From JAEUHO01 sp046350655 (GTDB lineage Bacteria; Planctomycetota; PLA2; JAEUHO01): a stretch of DNA of 64,000 bases. The notes under the pieces are model-generated. The model ran no database searches. It saw only the letters and a list, made by a program, of their open reading frames with translations, and was not told the origin of the DNA. Below are positions 35,204 to 45,864 of this stretch, one piece after another; the first letter of the stretch is position 1; the number at the start of each line of letters is the position of its first letter. The DNA lies in the NCBI GenBank assembly GCA_046350655.1, contig JAXMAB010000008.1, forward strand, positions 1-64,000, in the 5' to 3' direction. The position numbers were made by a program, and so were the translations under genes.

Positions 35204-35928
35204 GGGGCCCGTTCCCCCCGCAGGCGCGCCTCGGCGGTCGAGGGCTGCAGGTACATCGGCGCGAGCGTGTCGGCGTCGTCCACCGTGCCCGCGGCGAAGC
35301 GCCGCCACGCGAGCCGCACCAGCGCCTCCGGGCCCGGCGGGTCCGTCCGGACGCCCGCGACGACGCCGGTCAGCGGGAGCGTCACGGCGAGCCGTTCGGC
35401 GTCCTCGCCGACGAGGACCGCCTTCGCGATCCCGCGCTCGGCGAGCACGCCGCGGATCGCCTCGGCGGTCCCGCGGGCGGGACGCGCGATGCGCTGGGGG
35501 AGGGGCGTCTCGGCCAACGGCGTGCCGTCCGCCGCCGCGGCGGGGGCGTGCCAGAGCGCGTAGTAGGCCTCGCCGTTCCGCGCGTCCCGGAGCGTGAGGA
35601 GCGGGAGCCGGGCGGTGCCGGCGACCAGCGCGAGCGCCTCGAGGCTCCCGACGCCGACGAGGGGGGTGCCGCGGCCGACCGAGAGGCCCTTCGCGGTCGC
35701 GACGCCCACGCGGGTCCCCGTGAACGAGCCGGGCCCGACCTCGACGGCGATCCCCTCGAGGTCGGCGGGGGTCAACCCGTGCGCCGCGAGCAGCCCGGCG
35801 ACGGCCGGCGCGACGCCGCGGCCCCGGTCGGCGCCGGTCGCGAGCGCGGCCGTGACGACGCGTCCGTCACGGAGCGACACCCCGACGGTCGGGAACGGGC
35901 CGGCGGTCGCGAGCGCGAGCAGGATCAT
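35200..35928 (-). CDS. tsaB: tRNA threonylcarbamoyladenosine biosynthesis protein TsaB
   Basis: 242 aa. TsaB is the non-catalytic partner of TsaD in t6A37 synthesis. The signature GPGSFTGTRVGVATAKGLSVG is intact, and the N-terminal strand is LLALATAGPFPTVGV. The ATG was chosen because a TAGGGT -10 (35937-35942) ends eight bases before it; upstream in-frame codons would precede the promoter. Translationally coupled to alr. Confidence 0.9.
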   Translation of the reverse strand: MILLALATAGPFPTVGVSLRDGRVVTAALATGADRGRGVAPAVAGLLAAHGLTPADLEGIAVEVGPGSFTGTRVGVATAKGLSVGRGTPLVGVGSLEALALVAGTARLPLLTLRDARNGEAYYALWHAPAAAADGTPLAETPLPQRIARPARGTAEAIRGVLAERGIAKAVLVGEDAERLAVTLPLTGVVAGVRTDPPGPEALVRLAWRRFAAGTVDDADTLAPMYLQPSTAEARLRGERAP

Positions 35929-35936
35929 GAAACACC

Positions 35937-35942
35937 ACCCTA
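35937..35942 (-). promoter_or_regulatory. -10 TAGGGT, leaderless configuration
   Basis: TAGGGT, eight bases GGTGTTTC, then the ATG of tsaB. Confidence 0.5.
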
Positions 35943-36068
35943 CGGTCGGGCTCCCCCAGTCCCGAGATTCCGCCGGAACGCTTGCAGAATACACGGGCGT
36001 GGGCGCCCGGCGGCCGAAGACCCCCGCGGCCCCTCGCGTTCCGGGTCCGGACGGCCGATGCTACCGGC

Positions 36069-36080
36069 CGGGCCTCGCGT
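36069..36080 (-). repeat. partial GCGAGGCCCG repeat before glmM
   Basis: CGGGCCTCGCGT in the glmM leader, 28 nt before its GTG; one of the few copies upstream of a gene. Confidence 0.5.
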
Positions 36081-36108
36081 GTCGCGGGCCCCGTCTCAAC
36101 GAGGCGAC

Positions 36109-37455
36109 GTGGCCGACTCCTTCTTCGGGACCGACGGGATCCGCGACGTCGCGGGCGAAGGCCGGCTGACGCCGGGGAACGTCCGCCGCATCGGGCGCGC
36201 CATCGCCGCCTACGCGAAGGCGAGGCTCCGGCCCGCGCCCCGGGTGTTCGTCGGCCGCGACCCGCGGCCGAGCGGGCCGGCGATCCTCGCCGCGCTGGCG
36301 GAGGGGATGGCGGCGGAGGGCGTGGCCGTCGAGGACGGCGGCGTGCTGCCGACGCCCGCCGTCGCGTGGTTCACGGTCGCCGGCGGCGCCGACCTCGGCG
36401 TGGCCATCACCGCGAGCCACAACCCGCCCGAGGACAACGGCATCAAGGTGCTGCTGCCCGGAGGCCTCAAGACGTCGCCCGAGGACGAGGCCGACCTCGA
36501 GGCGCGGATCGCGGCGGCGCCGCCGACGGGCGCGCCGGCGCAGGTGCGCGCGCGGCCCGACGCCGTCGACCGCTACGTGGCCGCCGCGGTGGTGCGCGTC
36601 TCGGCGGGCGGGCCGCTGAAGGGCCTGCGGCTCGTCGTGGACTGCGCGAACGGCGCGACGACGCGGACCGCGTCGCGGATCCTCGCCGCGCTCGGCGCCG
36701 ACGTGAAGACGCCGGTGGGCTCCGACCCCGAGGGCGCGATCAACGACGGCTGCGGCACGCAGCACCCCGACGCCTGGCGCGCGGCGGTCCGCGCGGCCGC
36801 GGCCCACGGCGGCCTCGCGTTCGACGGCGACGGCGACCGCGTCCTCCTGTGCGACGAGACCGGCGAGGTGCTCGACGGCGACCCGGTGCTGCACCTCCTC
36901 GCGACCGACCTCGACGCCGCGGGCGCGCTCCCGGGCCGCCGGGTCGTCGCGACGGTGATGTCGAACTTCGGCCTCGAGGAGGCCCTCGCGGCGCGGGGCA
37001 TCGCGCTCGACCGCGTGCCGGTCGGCGACCGCCACGTCGCGGCCCGCATGCGGGCCACGGGGGCGGCGCTCGGCGGCGAGCAGTCCGGGCACGTGCTCCT
37101 CGCGTGGGGCGGCGCGCTGCTCGGCGACGGCGTCGTCGCGGGCGTCGCGGCGCTGCAGGCCGCCCGCCGCCGGCGCGCGCCGCTGTCGCGCTGCCGCGCC
37201 GAGGTCGCCCGCTACCCGCAGGTGCTGCGCAACGTGCGGATGGCGGAGCGCGTGCCGCTCGAAGGCGCCCCGGCGTTCCAGGCCGCGCTCCGGGCCGAGG
37301 AGCGCACGCTCGCGGGCACGGGCCGCGTCGTCGTGCGCTACAGCGGGACCGAGCCCCTCCTGCGGATCATGGTCGAGGGCAAGGACGCCGCGGCCGTCGA
37401 GGCCGCCACGGGCCGGCTCGAGCGCGCCGCGCGGGACCTGCTCGGCTCGGGCTGA
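36109..37455 (+). CDS. glmM: phosphoglucosamine mutase
   Basis: 448 aa, normal length. It converts glucosamine-6-P to glucosamine-1-P for UDP-GlcNAc. Opens with FFGTDGIRDVAG, active serine loop TASHNPPEDNGIKV, metal loop FDGDGDRVLLCDE, sugar loop GGEQSGH, phosphate loop RYSGTEPLLRIMVEG. The GTG has GAGG upstream. It lies opposite the cdaA-ybbR pair; in many bacteria these genes form one cluster, and CdaA is often partnered with GlmM. Confidence 0.95.
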   Translation: MADSFFGTDGIRDVAGEGRLTPGNVRRIGRAIAAYAKARLRPAPRVFVGRDPRPSGPAILAALAEGMAAEGVAVEDGGVLPTPAVAWFTVAGGADLGVAITASHNPPEDNGIKVLLPGGLKTSPEDEADLEARIAAAPPTGAPAQVRARPDAVDRYVAAAVVRVSAGGPLKGLRLVVDCANGATTRTASRILAALGADVKTPVGSDPEGAINDGCGTQHPDAWRAAVRAAAAHGGLAFDGDGDRVLLCDETGEVLDGDPVLHLLATDLDAAGALPGRRVVATVMSNFGLEEALAARGIALDRVPVGDRHVAARMRATGAALGGEQSGHVLLAWGGALLGDGVVAGVAALQAARRRRAPLSRCRAEVARYPQVLRNVRMAERVPLEGAPAFQAALRAEERTLAGTGRVVVRYSGTEPLLRIMVEGKDAAAVEAATGRLERAARDLLGSG

Positions 37456-37625
37456 ACCGCGCTCCTGCCGCGCCCTCGTCGGCCGGGCTGCGGCGAGGCC
37501 TGCCCGGCGAACGGGCTCCGCGTCGGGTCCGGAACCCGTCTCCGGGCCCTCCCGCCTCCGCCGCCCGCCCCCGCCTCGGCCCCCGCGGGCTCGCGACGGA
37601 GCCGAGGCCTCCGCCGCGCGGCCGT

Positions 37626-38870
37626 TCAGTCCCCCCGCTTCTTGAGCGTGTAGTAGACGGTCATCTTCGACGCGAGCCGGACGGCCTGCGTGGGCTGCGT
37701 CCGGAACCACAGGAAGACCTCTGCCTGCTCGTTCTCGCCCGGCGGCTCGCCGGGCTTCGGCGCGGGCACCGCGATCGCGTACGACCACTCGCCCGGGGTC
37801 TTCTTCATCGACTCGAGCGCGCGCGGGTCGCCGCGCAGCTCGCCGGTGAGGAGCCGCGACGCGGGGTCGTACGAGGTGGACGCGCGGATCGTCAGCTCCC
37901 ACTCGCGCGCGAGGTCGGCGCTGTCCCAGAGCTCGCGCACGCGGTTCGCGACGCGCTCGCTCTTGCGCGGCCGGAGCATCACGCTCCCGCGCACGCGCTC
38001 CGGCCGGATCTCGACGAGGTCGGTCCCGCGCAGCGGGCCCGACCGGCGCCACTCGTCGAACCCGGCCTCGAACGGGAACGGCGTGTACAGGTCGGGGTCG
38101 GTGTCGAGCCACGCCGAGAGGTCCACCGGGTCCGGCGTGATCTCGAGGGGCAGCCCGCTGGCGAAGAGGGCCGCGGGCCCCGTCACGGTCACCTCGGTGT
38201 CGGTGAACTGCGGCGGCTCGTACTCGACGTTGGCGTACTTCGCGGACTTCAGCACCGTCGGCGTCCCGACCTTCAGCTTCACCGCGACGATGCGGTGCCA
38301 CGTCGCCTCCAGCTCGGGGGCGAGGCTCTTCACCACGCTCGCCGCGCCCTCGACCGGGAACTGGAGCTGGTCGCCGCGGTTGATCGGGCCCACGCGCCCG
38401 CTGTTCACGCCCGCGGGGACCGAGAAGACGTAGCGCGCCGGCTCCGAGGTCTGGCTGAGCTCGCCCTTCACCCGCTCCACCTCGGCGCGCGTGCCCTTCA
38501 GCGTCAGCGTCACGCGGCCGCGGTCGTTGCCGCGCTCGACGCGGACCGTCGCGTCCGGCGGCACCAGCCGGACCGCCACCGACGCGGGGTCCTCGACGAG
38601 GATGCGGTCGCGCACCGCGTTCCAGAGCAGGACGGCGACGAGGACCGCGAGGAGCTTGAGCGGCGCGTCCGCGAGGAGCCGCGCGCGGAGCCCCTGGGCC
38701 GGCGCGCGCTCGACGACCGGCTCCGGGCCGCGGCCCGAGGGCCGCAGGGCCTCGTACGGCGACGGGCGCGGGTCCGCGCCGTTCGACGTCGCGGGGGCCG
38801 GGCCTCCGCTCGGCCGGGGCTCCGGGCCCGCGGCGCCGGTCGGTTCGGGGGGCGGCGCGGCGTCGTTCAC
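37626..38870 (-). CDS. ybbR: YbbR-domain protein, CdaA partner
   Basis: 414 aa. A Pro-rich cytoplasmic head (about 75 residues) precedes one membrane helix (LKLLAVLVAVLLWNAV), then extracytoplasmic YbbR-like beta repeats (VTLTLKGTRAEVERVKG, YEPPQFTDTEVTVTGPA). YbbR/CdaR binds diadenylate cyclase CdaA and tunes c-di-AMP output. Its GTG overlaps the cdaA stop as GTGA. The last 150 residues are more divergent than usual. Confidence 0.82.
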   Translation of the reverse strand: MNDAAPPPEPTGAAGPEPRPSGGPAPATSNGADPRPSPYEALRPSGRGPEPVVERAPAQGLRARLLADAPLKLLAVLVAVLLWNAVRDRILVEDPASVAVRLVPPDATVRVERGNDRGRVTLTLKGTRAEVERVKGELSQTSEPARYVFSVPAGVNSGRVGPINRGDQLQFPVEGAASVVKSLAPELEATWHRIVAVKLKVGTPTVLKSAKYANVEYEPPQFTDTEVTVTGPAALFASGLPLEITPDPVDLSAWLDTDPDLYTPFPFEAGFDEWRRSGPLRGTDLVEIRPERVRGSVMLRPRKSERVANRVRELWDSADLAREWELTIRASTSYDPASRLLTGELRGDPRALESMKKTPGEWSYAIAVPAPKPGEPPGENEQAEVFLWFRTQPTQAVRLASKMTVYYTLKKRGD

Positions 38871-39691
38871 GGGGCCCCCTGGGCGATGCCGGTGCGTTCG
38901 GCCATCACGACCGAGAGGTAGGCCGAGAGCCACTGCGGGTCGGAGTACGGCGTGAGCTCGCCGCGTTCGGCCACGTGGATGCTGCCCGTCTCCTCGGAGA
39001 CGACCACCACGACCGCGTCGGACTGCTCGGAGAGGCCGAGCGCCGCGCGGTGACGGGTGCCGAAGCGGAACGGCAGGTCCGTCCGCTCGGTGAGCGGGAG
39101 GCGGCACGCGGCCGCGGCGAGCCGGTCCTTGCGGACGATGGCCGCGCCGTCGTGGAGCAGGGTCTCGGTGGAGAAGATCGTGTCGAGCAGCTCGGCGCGG
39201 ATCATGGCGTCGAGGCGGACGCCCGTGTCGAGGTAGTTCGTCAGGTCCACGTTGCGCTCGATGGCGATCAGGGCCCCGATGCGGCGTTTGGCGAACGTCG
39301 TCACCGCCGCGACCACCTCGTCCACCGCGCGGATCTCGATCGCCTTCTCCGCCCCGCGGCGGCGGCGGCCGAAGAGCCCGCCGAACAGGTTCGACTCGCC
39401 GAGCCGCGCCGCGCCGTGGCGCAGCTCCGGCTGGAACAGGATCACGAGGCCGGTCAGGAAGATCGGCAGCGCGCGCGCGAACAGGTAGTCCACGACGCCG
39501 AGGTCGAGGGCCCGCGACGCGACCGAGAACCCGAGGAGCACCAGCCACCCGAACAGGGCGGGCCCGCGGAAGAAGCCGCCCGCGACCGTCTTCCGCAGGA
39601 ACCGCAGCGTGACGTAGACCGCCGCCGCGAGGAGCACGATCTCGGCCCAGCCGGAGATCGTCTGCGGGAAGTACGACCGGACTTCGGGCAT
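38867..39691 (-). CDS. cdaA: diadenylate cyclase CdaA
   Basis: 274 aa. Three N-terminal membrane helices, then the DAC domain with catalytic LLHDGAAIV and the ATP-binding RHRAALGLSEQSDAVVVVVSEETG. It makes c-di-AMP, a regulator of potassium and osmolyte balance and wall homeostasis. ATG with a TAGGAT -10 (39703-39708) eleven bases upstream, so the leader is only a few bases. First gene of cdaA-ybbR. Confidence 0.95.
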   Translation of the reverse strand: MPEVRSYFPQTISGWAEIVLLAAAVYVTLRFLRKTVAGGFFRGPALFGWLVLLGFSVASRALDLGVVDYLFARALPIFLTGLVILFQPELRHGAARLGESNLFGGLFGRRRRGAEKAIEIRAVDEVVAAVTTFAKRRIGALIAIERNVDLTNYLDTGVRLDAMIRAELLDTIFSTETLLHDGAAIVRKDRLAAAACRLPLTERTDLPFRFGTRHRAALGLSEQSDAVVVVVSEETGSIHVAERGELTPYSDPQWLSAYLSVVMAERTGIAQGAP

Positions 39692-39702
39692 GGGGCGCGC
39701 GG

Positions 39703-39708
39703 ATCCTA
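39703..39708 (-). promoter_or_regulatory. -10 TAGGAT of cdaA-ybbR
   Basis: TAGGATCCG context, 11 bases before the ATG; expected leader about 4 nt. Confidence 0.45.
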
Positions 39709-39788
39709 CCCGCCACGGCGCGACCCTGCCACGCCGACATCAGGATCGACGCGCGGGCCGCGGGGGAGGTTCCCGCGAAACGGCCCCG

Positions 39789-40589
39789 TCAGCCGGCCGG
39801 CCGGATCCGCGCCAGGACCTTCACGACGTCCACCGTCTCGGCCACGTCGTGGACGCGGACGGCCCGGGCGCCGGCCTCGACCGCCCGGGCGACGCACGCG
39901 AGCGACGCGGCCAGCCGCCCCGCGACCGGCCGGCCCGTGATCGCGCCCAGGAACCCCTTCCGGGAGGCGCCGACGAGCACCGGGAACCCCGAGGCCACGA
40001 GGCGGGGGAGGTCCCGGAGCAGCGTCTCGTTGTGCGCGAACGTCTTCCCGAACCCGAGGCCCGGGTCGATCCACACGCGGGCGGGGGGGACCCCGGCCGC
40101 CAGGGCCGCCCGGGCGCGGCCCACGAGGTAGGCGAGGACCTCGCCGGTCACGTCGTCGTACCGCGGGGCGTCCTGCATCGTGCGCGGCTCGCCGCGCATG
40201 TGCATCAGCATCACGCCGGCCCCGTGCCGCGCCGCCGTCGCGAGGAGGGCGGGGTCGCCGGTGCCGGCCGTGACGTCGTTGACCCAGGTCGCGCCCGCCG
40301 CGAGCGCCGCGTCGGCCACTGCCGCCTTCCGGGTGTCCACCGACACCGGCAGCGCGAGCCCCGCCCGGCGGATCCCCGCGACGACCGGGACGACCCGCGC
40401 CGCCTCGAGGTCGGCCGGCACCGGCTCGGCCCCGGGCCGGGTGCTCTCGCCCCCGACGTCGAGGACGTCGGCGCCCTCGCGCGCGAGCGCGAGCGCGTGC
40501 GCGACGGCGGCCTCGGTGGTGTCGTGGCGCCCGCCGTCGGAGAACGAGTCCGGCGTGACGTTGACGATCCCGACGACGAGGGGACGCAA
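39789..40589 (-). CDS. folP: dihydropteroate synthase
   Basis: 266 aa. Joins pABA to the pterin in folate synthesis. Motifs: GIVNVTPDSFSDGG, DVLDVGGESTRPGA, VSVDTRKAAVADAAL, WVNDVTAG, DPGLGFGKTFAHN, GASRKGFLG and the end VRVHDVAETVDVV. TTG start at 40589, 13 nt after the ftsH stop, since no ATG/GTG precedes the first strand; this start is provisional. Operon with ftsH. Confidence 0.93.
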   Translation of the reverse strand: MRPLVVGIVNVTPDSFSDGGRHDTTEAAVAHALALAREGADVLDVGGESTRPGAEPVPADLEAARVVPVVAGIRRAGLALPVSVDTRKAAVADAALAAGATWVNDVTAGTGDPALLATAARHGAGVMLMHMRGEPRTMQDAPRYDDVTGEVLAYLVGRARAALAAGVPPARVWIDPGLGFGKTFAHNETLLRDLPRLVASGFPVLVGASRKGFLGAITGRPVAGRLAASLACVARAVEAGARAVRVHDVAETVDVVKVLARIRPAG

Positions 40590-40602
40590 GGCCGCGCCGC
40601 CG

Positions 40603-42660
<2,058 letters not shown>

Positions 42661-42667
42661 GGCGCCG

Positions 42668-42673
42668 AGTCTA
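42668..42673 (-). promoter_or_regulatory. -10 TAGACT, leaderless configuration
   Basis: TAGACT, seven bases CGGCGCC, then the ftsH ATG. Confidence 0.5.
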
Positions 42674-42762
42674 CCCCCCGGGAATGGGCCCGACCCGCCT
42701 CCCCCGACCGGACGGCGGCCGACCGGCCGCGGCCGCGGTCACGGAGCGGGGCCGGGGGCCAC

Positions 42763-42778
42763 CGGGCCTCGCGGTCCC
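42763..42778 (-). repeat. repeat copy CGGGCCTCGCGGTCCC
   Basis: Exact reverse copy downstream of the lptE-like gene and upstream of ftsH. Confidence 0.7.
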
Positions 42779-42820
42779 GGGAGGGGGCCGCGTCTCGGTC
42801 GTCGCGGTCGCGTCCGGAGC

Positions 42821-42882
42821 GGGCCCGTCACGTCCCGCGGGGGCCGATCACTTCCCGAGGGGGCCAGTCACTTCCCGAGGGG
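42821..42882 (-). repeat. 20-bp tandem repeats carrying stop codons at the lptE 3' end
   Basis: Three tandem units (GTCAC-TCCCG-GGGGCC type) with period exactly 20 place TGA on the minus strand at 42868-42870 (the gene stop), 42848-42850 and 42828-42830. Because 20 is not a multiple of 3, all three frames are stopped. Confidence 0.6.
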
Positions 42883-43569
42883 AAACGGCAGCTCGCGCGG
42901 GGCCGCGTCCGTCCGCGGCGCGAGCTTCCGACGGTCGGGCGGCGCCGCGTCGTCGTCGCCCACCGGGCGCTCGAGGCCCTGGACGATGCGGATCGCGAGC
43001 GTGCGCAGGACCGTGTCGGTGGCCGAGCCGTCGTCGGTCTCGCCGTAGCGGCCGGGCGCGTACTCCTGCCGCGCCTCGACGGTGTAGGCGCGCAGGACGG
43101 CGCCGGTGCGGCGCAGGGTCAGCGTGCACTCCACGGTGAAGCGCCAGCGCCGCGCGATGGGGGTGCGGGCGGTGTCGTCGTCCTCCGCGAGGACGTCGGA
43201 GGTGGCGCTGCGGATCGTGCCGGTGAGGATCGCGTCGGCCGTCGAGGGCGAGAGCATCCGCCAGGGCGTGCGCGCGCGGACCTCCTCGGCGACGGTCTTC
43301 GTGAGGCGCTGCTCGAGGTCGCGCCGGTAGGTCTGGTTGTCGAACTGCACGACCGCGATGGACGCCACGCCCGGCTGCTCGACCAGGCGGCGGGTCGAGT
43401 ACCCGCAGCCGGCGAGCGCGCCGAACACGACGAGGACCGCCCCGACGCAGGCGCCCGCGACGACGCTCCGGGACCGGACCCGGAGCCGGGGGGGGACGCG
43501 GCCCGGGCGCGGGACCGCGAGGCCCGTCGCGCGACCGGTCGCTCCCGTCGTCGGGGCCACGGGCGTCAC
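42868..43569 (-). CDS. LptE-like LPS-assembly lipoprotein
   Basis: 233 aa from the GTG overlapping the upstream gene's reconstructed stop (GTGA). A long N-terminal segment leads to a lipoprotein signal with lipobox LAGC; the mature part starts CGYSTRRL and follows the LptE pattern: IAVVQFDNQTYRRDLEQRLTKTVAEEVRAR, then DAILTGTIRS. LptE plugs LptD in the outer membrane for LPS insertion. A repeat core GGGACCGCGAGGCCCG (43511-43526) sits in the N-terminal coding part. Annotated separately from the upstream gene although the raw frame is continuous. Confidence 0.78.
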   Translation of the reverse strand: MTPVAPTTGATGRATGLAVPRPGRVPPRLRVRSRSVVAGACVGAVLVVFGALAGCGYSTRRLVEQPGVASIAVVQFDNQTYRRDLEQRLTKTVAEEVRARTPWRMLSPSTADAILTGTIRSATSDVLAEDDDTARTPIARRWRFTVECTLTLRRTGAVLRAYTVEARQEYAPGRYGETDDGSATDTVLRTLAIRIVQGLERPVGDDDAAPPDRRKLAPRTDAAPRELPFPLGK

Positions 43570-45042
43570 GGCGCCGGGGCGGACGCGTCGCGGGTGGTCC
43601 GCCGCGGGGGCGGCAGCGCGCCCGGCGTCGGCGGGGGCGCCGGCGTCGCGGTGACGGCCGGCGGCAGGATCCGCGGCGGCGGCGGCGGGGGCGGCGGCGG
43701 CATGGGCGGGGGCAGGATCACCGGCGGCTTCGGCGGGGCGACCGTCGGCGGGGGCGACCGGCGGCGGCGCGACCGGCGGGGCCGGCGTCGGCGGCGGGGC
43801 CGCGGGCGGGGCCACGACCCGCGGCGCGGGGACGGCGGGCGGGACCGCCGGCGTCGTCGCGGGCGGCGTCGCGACGGCGCGCGGGGTCGGCGGCGCGGTC
43901 AGGCCGGAGGACCACGTCTTGCCGCCCTCGACGTTGCCGGCGAAGCGTTCGTACGCGTCGGCGGCCGTGGCCTGGCCGCGGGCGCCGTAGAAGCCCGCGA
44001 TGGCGCGGTCCTTCTCGGCGATCCGGCGGCGGCAGTCCGCGACGCGCTCCTGCGCGTACGCCACGTCGCTCGCGTACTCCGCGCGGCGCGCGGGGTCGGC
44101 GGCGATGCGCTCGAGGAAGGTCTCGTACTCGGCGAGCGCGGCCTCGACGCACGACCGCACGGGCCGCGAGGCCGACGCGGCGGGGTTGGTGGGCTCGCGC
44201 GGGTCGAGGTCGACGTAGCCGGCGTGGTAGGGCGCGCCCTGGTCGCGCGCGAGGTAGACGTCGCCGAGGCGCAGGCGGGCCTGGAACGACCACTCGCTGT
44301 CCGGGTAGCGGATGAGCAGGTTGCGGTACTGCAGCGCGGCGACGGCGTAGTCCTCCTTGCGGCGGTAGAGCTCGCCGAGGGTGAGGAGCGCGTCGTCGGG
44401 GTACTGGCCCTGCGGGAAGCGGTCGACGATGGACGCGAGGGCGTCGAAGGCCGCCTGGTCCGACTTGAAGATCTTCCCGAGGCCCGAGTGGGCCTCGTCG
44501 TAGTGCTTGAGCGCCGCGTCGTACGTCATCCGCTCGGCGTCGGCGAGGTGCGGGTTGACGGGGTAGTCCTTGGTGTAGGCGTCGAGGGCCGCGAGGCACT
44601 GCGACCACTCGGCGGCCTCGAAGTACTTCACGGCCGAGCGCCAGCGGGCCTCCTCGGCGCGCGGCGAGTCCTTGTGGTCCGTCGCGATCTTCCGGTAGTC
44701 GTCGCCCGCGTCCTCGGGGTCGCGTTCCGCCTCGGCCTTCGCCCACAGCACGTCGGCCTCGCGGGCGTGCGCGGCCTTGGCGGCCTCCGCCTCGGCGCGG
44801 GCCTTCGCCGTCGCGGCGTCCTCCTCCGCCTTCATCGCCACGGGATCGGGGGCCGCGGGGCGGCCGCCCCCCCGGGTGCCGCCCGAGACCGCGTCCGGCG
44901 ACTGGTACGGGCGGCCCGGATCGGGGTCGCCGTGGAAGAGGTCGCGGCCTCCCGCGGCGCCGCCCTGGCAGGCGGCGAGGCCGCCTCCGGCGACGAGCGC
45001 GGCGAGGGAGACGGCGAGACGGGGGAGCGTGCCCTGGCCCAT
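43566..45042 (-). CDS. BamD-like TPR lipoprotein, with one apparent frameshift
   Basis: About 491 aa. Signal with lipobox LAACQGG, a coiled-coil stretch (KAEEDAATAKARAEAEAAKA), then TPR units of the BamD/YbgF type (DYRKIATDHKDSPRAEEARW, YRNLLIRYPDSEWSFQARLR). The C terminus is a long Pro-rich tail. Removing one base from the five-G run at 43750-43754 switches to a frame with strong GC third positions and ends the gene at TGA overlapping the lptE-like GTG. Without it the two genes fuse. Possible outer-membrane assembly factor. -10 TATCGT is at 45050-45055. Confidence 0.72.
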
Positions 45043-45049
45043 CCTCCGA

Positions 45050-45055
45050 ACGATA
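45050..45055 (-). promoter_or_regulatory. -10 TATCGT, near-leaderless, divergent from recO
   Basis: TATCGT, seven bases TCGGAGG, then the ATG of the BamD-like gene. The recO -10 lies 26 bp away on the other strand. Confidence 0.4.
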
Positions 45056-45081
45056 CCCGCGGGGAGGGGCCCGGCAACGGG

Positions 45082-45087
45082 TAGTCT
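45082..45087 (+). promoter_or_regulatory. -10 TAGTCT, leaderless configuration
   Basis: TAGTCT, eight bases CCGGCGCG, then the recO ATG. The same eight-base spacer precedes ispD. Confidence 0.55.
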
Positions 45088-45095
45088 CCGGCGCG

Positions 45096-45848
45096 ATGTC
45101 CGCTCCCCGGGGTCACCGCGCCGAAGCCATCGTCGTGCGCACGGTCGATTTCGCCGAGACGAGCCAGATCGTCCACCTCGTGACGGCGGGCGGGCTCGTG
45201 TCGGCGCTCGCGAAGGGGGCGCGCGCGCCGAAGGGGGCCTTCCAGGGCGGGCTCACCCTGGGCGTGCTCGGCGAGGCCGACCTCCTGCCGCGGCGCGGGG
45301 CCGAGCTCGAGCTCCTGCGCGCGTTCCGCGTCTCCGACGGCCTCCGGGGCCTGCGCGACGACCTCGACCGCTTCGCCGCGGGCGGCCGCGTGCTCGGGCT
45401 GCTGCGCGACCTCGCGCGGCCGGGCCTCTCGAACGAGGCCCTCTTCCGCGCGGGCGTCACCGCGCTCAAGGCGATCTCGACGACGCCGTCCGCCCTCGCG
45501 CCGACGTGGGTGCTCGTGTTCGAGGCGCGGGCCCTCGCCGCCTCGGGCCACCGGCCGCAGCTCGACGCCTGCGTCGTCTGCGGCGACGCATTGCGGCGCG
45601 AGGTCGTGTTCGCGCCGGCGCTCGGCGGCGCGGCGCACCGCCGCTGCGCCGAGGAGGGCCCGCGCCCGTCGCTGCCCGACGGCGTGCGCGCGGCGCTCGC
45701 GCGCGTCCACACCGACCGCTGGGCGTCGTTCGTCGCCGCCCCGCTGCCGCCCGCGGCCCAGCGCGCCGTCCGCGCGTTGCACGACCTCTTCCTGCCCTAC
45801 GCCTTCGAGGGCTCCGTCACCGTCTCCCGGGCCCTCCGCCGCGGCTGA
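45096..45848 (+). CDS. recO: DNA repair protein RecO
   Basis: 250 aa, normal length. Loads RecA with RecR at gaps and anneals SSB-coated strands. N-terminal OB fold (EAIVVRTVDFAETSQIVHLVTAGGLVSALAKGARAPKGAF) is typical, with the helical domain after it; the zinc region CVVCG...RRC keeps three cysteines. Convergent with the HprK-like gene, only 16 nt between stops. Confidence 0.93.
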   Translation: MSAPRGHRAEAIVVRTVDFAETSQIVHLVTAGGLVSALAKGARAPKGAFQGGLTLGVLGEADLLPRRGAELELLRAFRVSDGLRGLRDDLDRFAAGGRVLGLLRDLARPGLSNEALFRAGVTALKAISTTPSALAPTWVLVFEARALAASGHRPQLDACVVCGDALRREVVFAPALGGAAHRRCAEEGPRPSLPDGVRAALARVHTDRWASFVAAPLPPAAQRAVRALHDLFLPYAFEGSVTVSRALRRG

Positions 45849-45864
45849 ACGCGTCGGCGGCGGG

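Noticed and set aside
42868..45042. A single 724-aa BamD-LptE fusion
   Set aside because: An internal second lipobox, poor third-position GC in the middle, and a GTGA junction in the corrected frame show two genes joined by one extra base.
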